A stretch of 64,000 nucleotides of DNA. Origin: Enterococcus ureilyticus. Its GTDB lineage: Bacteria; Bacillota; Bacilli; Lactobacillales; Enterococcaceae. The stretch covers positions 1 to 64,000 of the forward strand of contig NZ_MIKC01000008.1 in NCBI RefSeq assembly GCF_001730315.1, given 5' to 3'. Shown piece after piece: positions 46,364 to 55,172 of this stretch (the first letter of the stretch is position 1; the number at the start of each line of letters is the position of its first letter). Both the position numbers and the translations under genes were made by a program. The notes beneath the pieces were generated by a model, which worked only from the letters and a program-made list of their open reading frames with translations, had not been told where the DNA came from and did no database searches.

Positions 46364-47329
46364 TTATCCTCCAATTTGAGACATTAGTCGAGAATCTCCC
46401 TGATTCTCTAAAAAATGATGTTTCTCAGGTTTTTGTTGAATTGCCGTAAAGACTTGTTCTAATAATAATTCTTTATTTTCTGTCCGTAGTGCTTCTTTGA
46501 CATTACAACCATCTTCCATGTGTAGACACGTTTTTAAGCTCCCATCAGCCGTAAAACGAATGCGGTCGCATTCCGCGCAAAAACAGTGACCAAGCGCACT
46601 GATAAAGCCTATTTTCCCTTTAAAATGCGGGATAGAAAAGTAGCTGGCTGGTCCATTCCCTAAGCGCTGTTCAAATGGAGTCAGTACACCATAATTGTCT
46701 TGTAACACTGAAATAAGTTCTTCTTGTGTTTTCCCAGGACAACCTTTCCCTAAACCAATTGGCATCAGCTCAATAAAACGAACGTGAATGGGGCTTTCTT
46801 TTGCAAATTTGGCAATCGTACAGATTTCTTTTGCCGTTAGTTCGCCTCTTGCTACAGTGTTGACCTTGATATTAGGCAACTCCACTGCAACCGCTTTACG
46901 TAATCCATTCAATACTCTTTCTAACTCCCCAACTCTCGTGATTTTACGAAATTCATCTGGATCAAGTGTATCAATACTTATGTTGATTCCATCTAGTCCC
47001 GCTGTTTTTAACGCACTGGCATATTTATCTAATTGAATCCCGTTCGTTGTTAGAGTGACCTTTTCGATTCCTTGAATGGCTTTGATTGCTTTGATCAAAG
47101 GGATGGTATCTTTCCTCGTTAAAGGTTCGCCACCTGTTATTTTTACTTTTTTAATCCCTTGTGCTGCTAAGTTTTCAACTAAAAATAAGATCTCTTCCAG
47201 GCTCAATACTTCTTCTTTTTTCAAAAAACACATCCCTGTTGCCGGCATGCAGTATGTACAGCGAAGATCACAACGATCCGTTACTGATAGTCGAATATAA
47301 TCAATTTCACGATTAAATGAATCTTTCAT
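46364..47329 (-). CDS. moaA: GTP 3',8-cyclase (MoaA)
   Basis: 321 residues, radical SAM enzyme. N-terminal cluster motif in VTDRCDLRCTYCMPATG, SAM region KVKITGGEPLTRKD, C-terminal second cluster CAECDRIRFTADG then LKTCLHMEDG, and the terminal GG (LMSQIGG) needed for activity. With MoaC it converts GTP to cyclic pyranopterin monophosphate. 26 bp separate it from moaC upstream. Confidence 0.97.
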   Translation of the reverse strand: MKDSFNREIDYIRLSVTDRCDLRCTYCMPATGMCFLKKEEVLSLEEILFLVENLAAQGIKKVKITGGEPLTRKDTIPLIKAIKAIQGIEKVTLTTNGIQLDKYASALKTAGLDGINISIDTLDPDEFRKITRVGELERVLNGLRKAVAVELPNIKVNTVARGELTAKEICTIAKFAKESPIHVRFIELMPIGLGKGCPGKTQEELISVLQDNYGVLTPFEQRLGNGPASYFSIPHFKGKIGFISALGHCFCAECDRIRFTADGSLKTCLHMEDGCNVKEALRTENKELLLEQVFTAIQQKPEKHHFLENQGDSRLMSQIGG

Positions 47330-47354
47330 TTGAAGTCGCGTCCTTCCTACTCTT

Positions 47355-47855
47355 TCATTCGTCGCTTACTTGGTTTGTTGAGATAAAGTCACCACTTTTC
47401 CCACCAGATTTTTCTAACAGACAAACATTCGTGATTCTCATTTCACGATCCATTGCTTTACACATATCATAGATCGTCAATAGCGCAACATTCACACCAG
47501 TTAACGCTTCCATCTCTACCCCAGTTGGTCCAATTGTTTTGGTTAGACACTGAGCTGTCAAAAGCTGATCTGAGTTCCAGCTGAAGTCGATTTCACACTT
47601 GGTCAATGCTAGTACATGGCACAGAGGAATCAACTCGAACGTTTTTTTCGCTGCCATGATCCCAGCTATTCTTGCCACTTGCAGGACTTCGCCTTTTTTA
47701 ATTGTTTGATTTTTGATACCGATGCCGACTGCTTTTTTCATATAGATCTCACCATATGCGAGCGCTGTTCTTTCACTTGCTTTCTTATCAGAAACATCGA
47801 CCATCCGAGCCTTTCCTTGTTCATCGATATGGGTAAATTGTAGCTCTCTCTCCAT
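47355..47855 (-). CDS. moaC: Cyclic pyranopterin monophosphate synthase
   Basis: 166 residues. Signature regions: MVDVSDKKASERTALAYGEI, AGIMAAKKTFELIPLCHVLA, and TGVEMEALTGVNVALLTIYDMCKAMDR. MoaC acts after MoaA. It is the first gene after a 187-bp break in the island and may have its own promoter there. Confidence 0.97.
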   Translation of the reverse strand: MERELQFTHIDEQGKARMVDVSDKKASERTALAYGEIYMKKAVGIGIKNQTIKKGEVLQVARIAGIMAAKKTFELIPLCHVLALTKCEIDFSWNSDQLLTAQCLTKTIGPTGVEMEALTGVNVALLTIYDMCKAMDREMRITNVCLLEKSGGKSGDFISTNQVSDE

Positions 47856-48042
47856 TCAAACACCTCTCTTAAAACGCTTTCATCTTCTTGTTCTATCTGA
47901 AACTAATTCTCTTTGTTTTAAGTTTAGCACTACAACTAAAAAAAAACAATCTGATACAAATAATTTTTTTTAGCATATTTAACAAACAAAGATCAAGATA
48001 GAAAAGTACGCTTCATTTTCTACCTCAATCTTCTGTTAATGA
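47856..48042 (-). promoter_or_regulatory. Intergenic break in the Mo island: hairpin and possible promoter
   Basis: Between moeA and moaC. On the minus strand a long imperfect stem (AAGATTGAGGTAGAAAA with TTTTCTATCTTGATCTT, about 47990-48036) follows the moeA stop. Downstream a weak promoter can be drawn (TTGTTT, 18 bp, TAAACT) before moaC. The Mo-cofactor and uptake genes could thus be transcribed separately from the formate dehydrogenase genes. No reading frame is present. Confidence 0.4.
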
Positions 48043-49245
48043 TTAGAATTCCCAGTAATACACGGTGACATGATCCCCTTTATTCAATGCCCGTTTAGCA
48101 GGCTGATCAATGAAGCAGTTTGTTTCTAATGTACTATGAAATACGGAAGAGTAGTGTAGTTTTGTCTTCAAAGAAACACTACCCTCTTCTTCATAAGCAC
48201 GAACAAAACGCCGAATCTTCGATAATTTTAATTCTTCCGTTAATTGAGCGCTCCTTCTTTTTAAATTTAATTCTGGACAATTCATAAAGTGCGCCAGCGC
48301 TGACCAATAAAATAAATGGAGATTGACCACCGCAGCAAATGGATTTCCAGATAAGTGTAACATTACTGTTTGCTGGTACAGACTGGCCATCATCGGCGTG
48401 CCTGGCTTCATTTTCACAAAATGAAACAGCGACTTGCCTTTTAGCTGTTGGATCACTTGAGGCACATAGTCTTTTTCTCCTACAGAAACTCCTCCTGTGG
48501 TGATCAGTATATCGACTTCTTGTATTTTTTCTCTAATAACACTTGAAATACTGTCAATCTCATCTGCACAATGTTCCATGAAAATAATTTTGCTGCCACT
48601 GGCTTGAATGAAGGAAGCCAGAGTATAGAGATTGCTGTCATAAATTTTTCCTGAAGTTAAAGGTGTTTTTAAAGAAATCAATTCACTACCAGTAGCAAGT
48701 ATTCCAACTGTCATCGGGGCTAAAACAGTGACCTCTTCAATTCCTTGTGCAGCCAAAATACCAATTGCCCGACTATTCAGTAATTGGTATTTTGATAGCA
48801 CTTTTTGATCAGCAGAAACATCCTCCCCGATGCATCCATAGTTACTTCCTACTTTGACTTCTTGATAAATCAGCACAGTACTCTCGCCATAATCTGTGCG
48901 TTCTTGCTTGATCACAGCATCATATGGCTTTGGGATAGGCGCGCCTGTCATGATCTTAACAGCTGTTCCTTGTGCTTGCTCTAGATTGTCAAGCGCATCC
49001 CCAGCAAAAATCGAGCCGACTACCTTTAAACAAATTGGTCGATCACGACTTGCACCTTGTGTTTCTTTTGCAACCACTGCATAGCCATCCATTCCCGCTC
49101 TAGGAAAATGAGGAACGGCTACTTTTGCTAAAATATCTTCGCCACACACTCGTCCACAGGCTTCTATAAGCGGGACTGTTTCTACTTTCTTTTGCTGCGC
49201 TAAAACCTGTTTGATTTTATGTTGCGCTTCTTCGACTTCAATCAT
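48043..49245 (-). CDS. moeA: Molybdopterin molybdenumtransferase
   Basis: 400 residues, complete MoeA. N-terminus with the AVPHFPRAGMDGYAV segment, central ITTGGVSVGEKDYVPQV, GTPMMASLYQQTVMLHLSGNP and a C-terminal beta domain. It inserts Mo into adenylylated molybdopterin. It stands 15 bp after the formate dehydrogenase alpha gene and is presumably co-transcribed with it. Confidence 0.95.
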   Translation of the reverse strand: MIEVEEAQHKIKQVLAQQKKVETVPLIEACGRVCGEDILAKVAVPHFPRAGMDGYAVVAKETQGASRDRPICLKVVGSIFAGDALDNLEQAQGTAVKIMTGAPIPKPYDAVIKQERTDYGESTVLIYQEVKVGSNYGCIGEDVSADQKVLSKYQLLNSRAIGILAAQGIEEVTVLAPMTVGILATGSELISLKTPLTSGKIYDSNLYTLASFIQASGSKIIFMEHCADEIDSISSVIREKIQEVDILITTGGVSVGEKDYVPQVIQQLKGKSLFHFVKMKPGTPMMASLYQQTVMLHLSGNPFAAVVNLHLFYWSALAHFMNCPELNLKRRSAQLTEELKLSKIRRFVRAYEEEGSVSLKTKLHYSSVFHSTLETNCFIDQPAKRALNKGDHVTVYYWEF

Positions 49246-49260
49246 TACAAGCGCTCCTTT

Positions 49261-51978
49261 TTACTTGATTGGTGTAATAGACACTGCACAAACCTTGTAT
49301 TCAGGAATAATCGCGATATCATCAAAGGCAGCATTCGTCAGCTCATTTACATTGGCATCTGGAAAATGAAACGTCATGAACACTTCTTGTGGAAAGACTC
49401 GATTCCCAACAGCTGCATACGTATCGATCGTCCCACGTCTAGAACTAACTCTGACTTTGTCCCCTTCTTCGATCCCCAAAAGTTTGGCATCTACTGCATT
49501 GATTTCAATATACGATCGATCCGCAATTTGATTGATTCCTTCGGTCCGTCCAGTCATAGCTCGAGTATTGTAATGATACAACATTCGACCCGTCGACATT
49601 AGATACGGATAGCGTTCATCTGGTAGTTCTCTAGCTTTCTTGTATGGAATTGCCATAAATAATCCTTTGCCCCGAGTGAATTCACCTACATGCATGATCG
49701 GTGTACCAGCATCTTCCAATGTGCGACAAGGCCATTGCAGTCCTTCTTTTTCCAACCGCTCATAAGTAATCCCACCAAATGTTGGTGTGACAGAAGCAAT
49801 TTCTTCCATAATTTCTTGGGCTGAATCATAATGGCACGGATAACCTAGACGAGTCATCACGTCACAAAAAATGGCGAAATCTTCTCTTGCTTGCCCTTTT
49901 GGTTCCACTGCTTTTCGGACACGTTGCACCCGTCTTTCAGTGTTAGTAAAGGTGCCATCTTTTTCTGCATAACTGATTCCTGGCAACACGACATCTGCAT
50001 AAGCGGCAGTTTCCGTCATGAATAGCTCTTGTACCACAAAGAACTCTAGATTTTCCAGCGCTTTGCGTACATGATTCGTATCTGGGTCTGTGACGATCGG
50101 ATCTTCTCCAAATATATACAAGCCTTTGATTTTCCCTTCAGTTGCCGCAGGTAGTACCTGGGTTGAAGTCAAACCTGTTTTTCTATTTAATGATACTCCC
50201 CAAGCCTTTTCAAATTTTTCCATCACTTCTGGATTCGCAACTTTTTGATAACCAGGAAAATCATACGGCATGCAGCCCATATCACAAGCACCTTGTACAT
50301 TATTTTGGCCACGTAATGGATTAACGCCACAGCCAGGCTTGCCGATTTTCCCAACTAACATAGCGAGATTGGACATACTCATCACGCCCTCTGTTCCTGT
50401 AGAATGCTCGGTCACTCCTAAACAATAAATGATTGGTGCTTTTTCTGCCGTTGCATATAGTTTAGCAGCTTTGATCAAATCTTCTGCTTCAATGTGACAG
50501 ATTTCCGCCACTTTTTCTGGAGTATACTCTGCGACCAAGCGCTCTAATGCTTCAAACCCTTCTGTTTTTTCTTCAATAAAGGTTTGGTCAGCTAAGCCTT
50601 CTTTTAAGATCACGTGCATCATCCCATTCGCGAAAGCCACATTTGTTCCCGCTTGGATCTGTAGATGAAGTTCACTATTTTTCACTAAGTCGATTTTCCG
50701 TGGATCAACGACGATCACTTTTGTTCCATGTTGCATCGCTTGACGAATTTGAGAGCCGATTACAGGATGGGCTTCCTCTGGATTTGAACCTACTAGTAAA
50801 ATCACATCAACATCTGTCGTGATATCTGCAATTGGATTAGTCATTGCACCTGATCCTAGTGTATGTGCTAAACCATGTACAGAGGCTGAATGACAAACGC
50901 GGGCACAGTTATCTACGTTGTTTGTTCCAAAAGCTGCTCTCATCATTTTTTGAAACACATAATTGTCTTCATTGATCGAACGAGAACAAGAAAATCCCGC
51001 TAAGGAATCTGCCCCGTGCTCGGCTTTTAATTGACTGAATTTGTCTGCAACTAAGCTCAGGGCCTCATCCCAAGTCGCTGGTTCGAAAATGCCATTGCGT
51101 TTAATTAATGGTTCTGTGAGTCGATCGCCTGAACCAACAAATTTATAAGAGGCGAATTTTCCTTTTACACAAAGAAGGTTTTTATTTGCTGCTCCATTGA
51201 TTGGCTCTACTCCAACTAATTTATTGTCCTTCACCACTAAATTCATCTGACAACCAGTGCCACAATGCGGACAGGTCGTCGGGATTTTTTTTGTTTCCCA
51301 TGCACGATACTTTTTGTGGTCTTTGCTGACTAACGCACCCGTTGGACAAGCAGAAACACAGTTTCCACACGATTCACATAATGACTGATCGAATGCTGCG
51401 CCATAGCTAGGGGTCATTTTTGTATCAAAACCACGCTTAGCAATACTAATCACATCTCGTCCTTGTCTTAATTGACACACTTTCGAACAACGTCGGCACA
51501 TAATACATTTTTCTGGATCATAGTCAAAGAATGGATTGCTTGTATCTTCTTGATGACACGGCATGCGTTTCCCTTCTGTAAAGGTAGTCTCATCAATTCC
51601 ATAATCGAGACAATAATCTTGTAGTTTGCACTCTCCATTTTTGCCACATGAAAAACAATCTAACTTATGATTGCTTAATAGAAGATCCAATACAAACCGA
51701 CGAGAGTCATTCACTCTAGGCGATGCTGTATGAACCACCATTCCATCTTGGCAATGCGCTGTACAAGCAGTCGTCAAACCACCTTTGCGACCGCCTTGTA
51801 TTTCGACTGTACACATTCGGCATGAGCCATCAGGAGCTAATTCTTTTAAATGGCAAAGCGTTGGTATTTCAATGCCCAGCTTTTCAGCAGCGGCTAAAAC
51901 CGTTGTCCCTTTTGGAACTGTTACTTGATGATCATCAATCGACAATGTGACAGTCGCTGTTTTTAATGTTGTTTCCAT
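49261..51978 (-). CDS. fdhA: NAD-linked formate dehydrogenase, catalytic alpha subunit
   Basis: 905 residues. In order: 2Fe-2S domain (Cys in LCHLKEL and GSCRMC), NuoG-type HxC segment (LDCFSCGKNGECKLQDYC), two 4Fe-4S sites (KCIMCRRCSKVC, LCESCGNCVSACP), another cluster in CPHCGTGCQ, then the Mo-bisPGD domain and a C-terminal cofactor-binding domain. The Mo ligand is Cys362 followed by His363 (RVCHSASVHG), not selenocysteine. The layout matches FdsA-type alpha subunits. It oxidises formate and passes electrons to the NuoF/NuoE-like partners encoded directly upstream. Confidence 0.95.
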   Translation of the reverse strand: METTLKTATVTLSIDDHQVTVPKGTTVLAAAEKLGIEIPTLCHLKELAPDGSCRMCTVEIQGGRKGGLTTACTAHCQDGMVVHTASPRVNDSRRFVLDLLLSNHKLDCFSCGKNGECKLQDYCLDYGIDETTFTEGKRMPCHQEDTSNPFFDYDPEKCIMCRRCSKVCQLRQGRDVISIAKRGFDTKMTPSYGAAFDQSLCESCGNCVSACPTGALVSKDHKKYRAWETKKIPTTCPHCGTGCQMNLVVKDNKLVGVEPINGAANKNLLCVKGKFASYKFVGSGDRLTEPLIKRNGIFEPATWDEALSLVADKFSQLKAEHGADSLAGFSCSRSINEDNYVFQKMMRAAFGTNNVDNCARVCHSASVHGLAHTLGSGAMTNPIADITTDVDVILLVGSNPEEAHPVIGSQIRQAMQHGTKVIVVDPRKIDLVKNSELHLQIQAGTNVAFANGMMHVILKEGLADQTFIEEKTEGFEALERLVAEYTPEKVAEICHIEAEDLIKAAKLYATAEKAPIIYCLGVTEHSTGTEGVMSMSNLAMLVGKIGKPGCGVNPLRGQNNVQGACDMGCMPYDFPGYQKVANPEVMEKFEKAWGVSLNRKTGLTSTQVLPAATEGKIKGLYIFGEDPIVTDPDTNHVRKALENLEFFVVQELFMTETAAYADVVLPGISYAEKDGTFTNTERRVQRVRKAVEPKGQAREDFAIFCDVMTRLGYPCHYDSAQEIMEEIASVTPTFGGITYERLEKEGLQWPCRTLEDAGTPIMHVGEFTRGKGLFMAIPYKKARELPDERYPYLMSTGRMLYHYNTRAMTGRTEGINQIADRSYIEINAVDAKLLGIEEGDKVRVSSRRGTIDTYAAVGNRVFPQEVFMTFHFPDANVNELTNAAFDDIAIIPEYKVCAVSITPIK

Positions 51979-51979
51979 C

Positions 51980-53278
51980 TTACCAAAGCCCTCCTTTTAC
52001 TGATGTAACTGCGGTTTGAATGCCTGCTTCAAATTCTTCTGGAAAATAACGAAGGCCGCTTTTCATAGGATTCGCCACAGATTGACCTAGCCCACAAGCC
52101 GAAAGATTCGTGACATGCATCAGCATTTTTTCAAGACGTTCCAGATCTTCTGGAACTGCTGATCGAGTATTGAATTTTTCTAACAATTCTAATATCCGTG
52201 TTGTCCCTAAGCGACATGGGGTACATTTTCCACACGATTCATGAGCAAAAAACGCCGCTACATTCACTAAATAGTCAACGACATTTACTTGATCATCCAT
52301 CACAACGATAGCACCTGAGCCAATGGCTAGATCATGATCCCACAATCCTTCATAGGAATAAATACACTCCTCAAGGTTGTGCACCGCACCAATCGGTCCT
52401 GATTGACCGCCGAAATGAATAAATTTCAACGGGCGACCCGTAGACGAGCCACCACCATATTCCTCGGAATACAAAATGTCTTTTAGAGGTGTCCCGAGAT
52501 TTACTTCATATAATCCACGATTTTTGATATGACCAGACAAACAAATCAGTTTCGTCCCTCCGCCATCTTCCGTTCCTAAATCACGATAAGCTTGACCGCC
52601 TTCTCGTAAAATAACTGGAATACCAGCAAAAGATTCTACATTGTTTACTAAAGTTGGCTTCAAATACAACCCCACATCTGCTAAGTGAGGTGGTTTCACT
52701 CTAGGTCTGCCTGTTTTACCTTCAATTGAATTTAACAGTGCCGAATTTTCACCACAAACGTATGCTCCAGCCCCAGAAATAATTGTAATTTTGTAATTAA
52801 AGCCTTCAATTCCTAAAATATTTTCTCCTAAGAATCCTACTTTTTCAGCATTATCCAACGCTTCTTGAAAAATTTTTTGAATCCGCAGATATTCACCGCG
52901 CATATAAATATAACCAGCTTTAGCGGAAAAAAGAAATCCTGCAATGATCATTCCTTCGATCACACTCAAAGGATCATGCTCTAATAAAGCCTTGTCTTTA
53001 AACGTTCCAGGTTCACCTTCGTCTGCATTACAAACAATATACTTCGTATCTCCTTTGGCACCGTATAAATGGCGCCATTTCTTCCCTAATGGAAAAGCTG
53101 CTCCACCACGTCCACGTAAATGCGCAAGATCCAACTCAGCTAAAATTGTTTCTTTATCCATCTCGATAGCCTTCAACAAGCCTGCAAACCCCTGATATTG
53201 CTGGTATTCCTCCACATTTGTGGCTTGCTTCATTTTCATCGTACGTTCTAGTAAAACCGGTTGATTTCGTTGGATCAT
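51980..53278 (-). CDS. NuoF/FdsB-like FMN- and NAD-binding subunit
   Basis: 432 residues from ATG 53278, 7 nt behind AGGAGG. Visible: NADH-binding LRGRGGAAFPLGKKW, FMN site IISGAGAYVCGENSALLNSI, and the 4Fe-4S ligands ESCGKCTPCRLGTTRI plus ACGLGQ. This is the diaphorase subunit that reduces NAD+ with electrons from formate (FdsB-like) or, in related complexes, takes part in electron bifurcation. It sits between the NuoE-like subunit and fdhA with minimal spacing. Confidence 0.94.
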   Translation of the reverse strand: MIQRNQPVLLERTMKMKQATNVEEYQQYQGFAGLLKAIEMDKETILAELDLAHLRGRGGAAFPLGKKWRHLYGAKGDTKYIVCNADEGEPGTFKDKALLEHDPLSVIEGMIIAGFLFSAKAGYIYMRGEYLRIQKIFQEALDNAEKVGFLGENILGIEGFNYKITIISGAGAYVCGENSALLNSIEGKTGRPRVKPPHLADVGLYLKPTLVNNVESFAGIPVILREGGQAYRDLGTEDGGGTKLICLSGHIKNRGLYEVNLGTPLKDILYSEEYGGGSSTGRPLKFIHFGGQSGPIGAVHNLEECIYSYEGLWDHDLAIGSGAIVVMDDQVNVVDYLVNVAAFFAHESCGKCTPCRLGTTRILELLEKFNTRSAVPEDLERLEKMLMHVTNLSACGLGQSVANPMKSGLRYFPEEFEAGIQTAVTSVKGGLW

Positions 53279-53289
53279 TTTTTTCCCTC

Positions 53290-53778
53290 CTATAGCTCCT
53301 GATAACATCCGTTTCGAAGATCATCGATCAATTGATACACCTTTGCCTCTGTCAAATCGCCAAAAACAGTGTCCTTGATTTTGATGACAGGACCTTGGTC
53401 GCAAGCCCCAATACAAGGAATACTGTGATACATAAACAAACCGTCCGGTGTCACTTGGTCTGCTGGCACTTCCAAAATTGTTTCTAGCACTTCTGCTAGC
53501 ATTGCACTTCCTGTAAAAAGACAGGGCGTGCTATTACAAATTTTCAGTACATATCTTGCTTGTGGTTCCGTTTTCAAAATAGCGTAAAAACTTAAAATTT
53601 CATACACACGCGCTTGCGATAAATGAAGTCGTTCCGCTACTAATTTTGCTGTTTCTTCATCGATATAGCCTTCTTCTGACGCATATTGAATAGCGATCAG
53701 CATATTCAATATGCGCTGTGGATCTGCATCATGCGCTAAAATAATTGCTTCTTTTTCTGCCAAACTCAATGAACCCAT
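53290..53778 (-). CDS. NuoE/FdsG-like 2Fe-2S subunit
   Basis: 162 residues, thioredoxin-like [2Fe-2S] protein. Ligand Cys are seen in KICNSTPCLFTG and SIPCIGACDQGPV. The N-terminal helical region (ILNMLIAIQYASEEGYID) is typical. It completes the G-B-A order known from fdsGBA operons. It overlaps the P-loop gene by 13 nt. Confidence 0.94.
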   Translation of the reverse strand: MGSLSLAEKEAIILAHDADPQRILNMLIAIQYASEEGYIDEETAKLVAERLHLSQARVYEILSFYAILKTEPQARYVLKICNSTPCLFTGSAMLAEVLETILEVPADQVTPDGLFMYHSIPCIGACDQGPVIKIKDTVFGDLTEAKVYQLIDDLRNGCYQEL

Positions 53779-54359
53779 ACTTTTTCTCTCCTATCTTCCA
53801 CGCTATTCTTAGAAAAATGTACACCCTCTTGATCCTTTATAAGCCTAATTGTTTCAGGTAATTCAGGCGTATTTAAAATTAGATCGGCATATTGAATCAC
53901 ATTCGCTGCTGTTTTCTTAATACTTTTTTGATTTGCCATCATCACAAAGATACCTGGTTTGACGACCTCACGAAGAGAATTCGACTCACAAACAATCACT
54001 GTATCTCTTGGAACAACCTGCAAAAACGTGAGAAATCCTTCTAACAGATGATCATGAAATACTTTTAATAAGTAGACTTTTTTACATCCGGCTTTTAATA
54101 ACTGCATCGTATCCTTTGTTCCAATCCTATTTGTTTCTTCGATCAACTCATAACCTTCCTCAATACTTGTACAAATTCCACACCCTACTTCTCCTCGTTG
54201 ACACTGACCACGACGACCACTAATTGTGATGATTTTCAATCCATAAATAGAAAAACGCTGATAATTTTCAGCAATCAACTTTTTAGCGAGCGTCGTTTTG
54301 CCACTGTTACGTCCAGTTGAGCCGATTTGAATCAAATCGAGAACCTCAATACTTTTCAT
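53766..54359 (-). CDS. P-loop NTPase with Cys cluster, MobB/HypB-like, unknown role
   Basis: 197 residues from ATG 54359. Walker A in IQIGSTGRNSGKTTLAKKL. Soon after comes a Cys-rich stretch, GRRGQCQRGEVGCGICTSIE (spacing C-x6-C-x2-C), that could bind metal or an iron-sulfur cluster, then KKVYLLKVFHDHLLEGFLTF and VIVCESNSLREVVKPG, comparable to the ESN motif of MobB-like proteins. Position between focA and the dehydrogenase subunits suggests cofactor delivery or enzyme maturation. The start overlaps the focA stop. Not classical MobB. Confidence 0.7.
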   Translation of the reverse strand: MKSIEVLDLIQIGSTGRNSGKTTLAKKLIAENYQRFSIYGLKIITISGRRGQCQRGEVGCGICTSIEEGYELIEETNRIGTKDTMQLLKAGCKKVYLLKVFHDHLLEGFLTFLQVVPRDTVIVCESNSLREVVKPGIFVMMANQKSIKKTAANVIQYADLILNTPELPETIRLIKDQEGVHFSKNSVEDRREKVWVH

Positions 54360-55155
54360 AGACACCCTCTGTCTCATGGACTTCTTTCTTTTCCGTCGTT
54401 ACAAACATCAATGGAACTGCTAAAAATAAACTACCACCAACTGCATTTCCCAAGAACACAAACAACGTATTGCTTAGATAATCAGACCATTGAATACCAC
54501 TAACCGTTGAAAAAATTGCAGCTGGTATAATAAATGCATTTGCCACTACGTGCTGGAAACCGCAAACAACAAAAACCATTACAGGAAACCAAAGCCCAAA
54601 CATTTTTCCAAGATACGTCTTGCCCATTGCTCCTAAATACACAGCTAAACAGACAAAAATATTACAACCAATCCCAGAGATAAACGCGACGAATGGCGGA
54701 TCTGCCATTTTTGCTTGAGCAACTGAAAGTGTCTTTTCTAAAAATGCTCCTTCTGTCAAGCCCACGATATGGCCAAAGAAATAAGCGACGAGCATGCCAC
54801 CGATACAGTTTGTGACCAAAACAATCAGCCAATTATAAAGTAGACTTTTACCACTGATTTTTCTTTGTAAAAGCCCCAATGTCATAACCATCATATTTCC
54901 TGTAGCTAATTCACCACCAACAAAAGTAAGCGCTACCAATCCGATTGGAAATAAACAGCCGCCTAAAAAAGTTGAAAATCCTCCCCAACTTTTTGGCACA
55001 GTTCCCGATATTCTGATAAAAGCTAAATAACCTAATGCAATAAAACAACCTGCCATGATTCCTAAAATGCTTAATCTAAAAAATGGTAACTTACTTTTTG
55101 CTAACGCTTTATCGCCTAAATTGCCAACGACCTCTTGACTACTCTCAAAATCCAT
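54346..55155 (-). CDS. focA: Formate/nitrite transporter (FocA family)
   Basis: 269 residues from ATG 55155 (AAGGAG 7 nt upstream). Six membrane segments with FNT signatures: SWGGFSTFLGGCLFPIGLVA, the TGNMMVMTLGLLQRK loop, FISGIGCNIFVCLAV and GFQHVVANAFIIP. A pentameric channel that moves formate across the membrane. Next to a formate dehydrogenase it most likely brings in formate for oxidation, or balances it with the cell's pyruvate formate-lyase. Confidence 0.93.
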   Translation of the reverse strand: MDFESSQEVVGNLGDKALAKSKLPFFRLSILGIMAGCFIALGYLAFIRISGTVPKSWGGFSTFLGGCLFPIGLVALTFVGGELATGNMMVMTLGLLQRKISGKSLLYNWLIVLVTNCIGGMLVAYFFGHIVGLTEGAFLEKTLSVAQAKMADPPFVAFISGIGCNIFVCLAVYLGAMGKTYLGKMFGLWFPVMVFVVCGFQHVVANAFIIPAAIFSTVSGIQWSDYLSNTLFVFLGNAVGGSLFLAVPLMFVTTEKKEVHETEGVYEKY

Positions 55156-55172
55156 CTCAAACTCCTTTCTTC

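Noticed and set aside
49261-51978. Possible selenocysteine in the formate dehydrogenase
   Set aside because: The active-site codon encodes Cys362 and there is no in-frame TGA.
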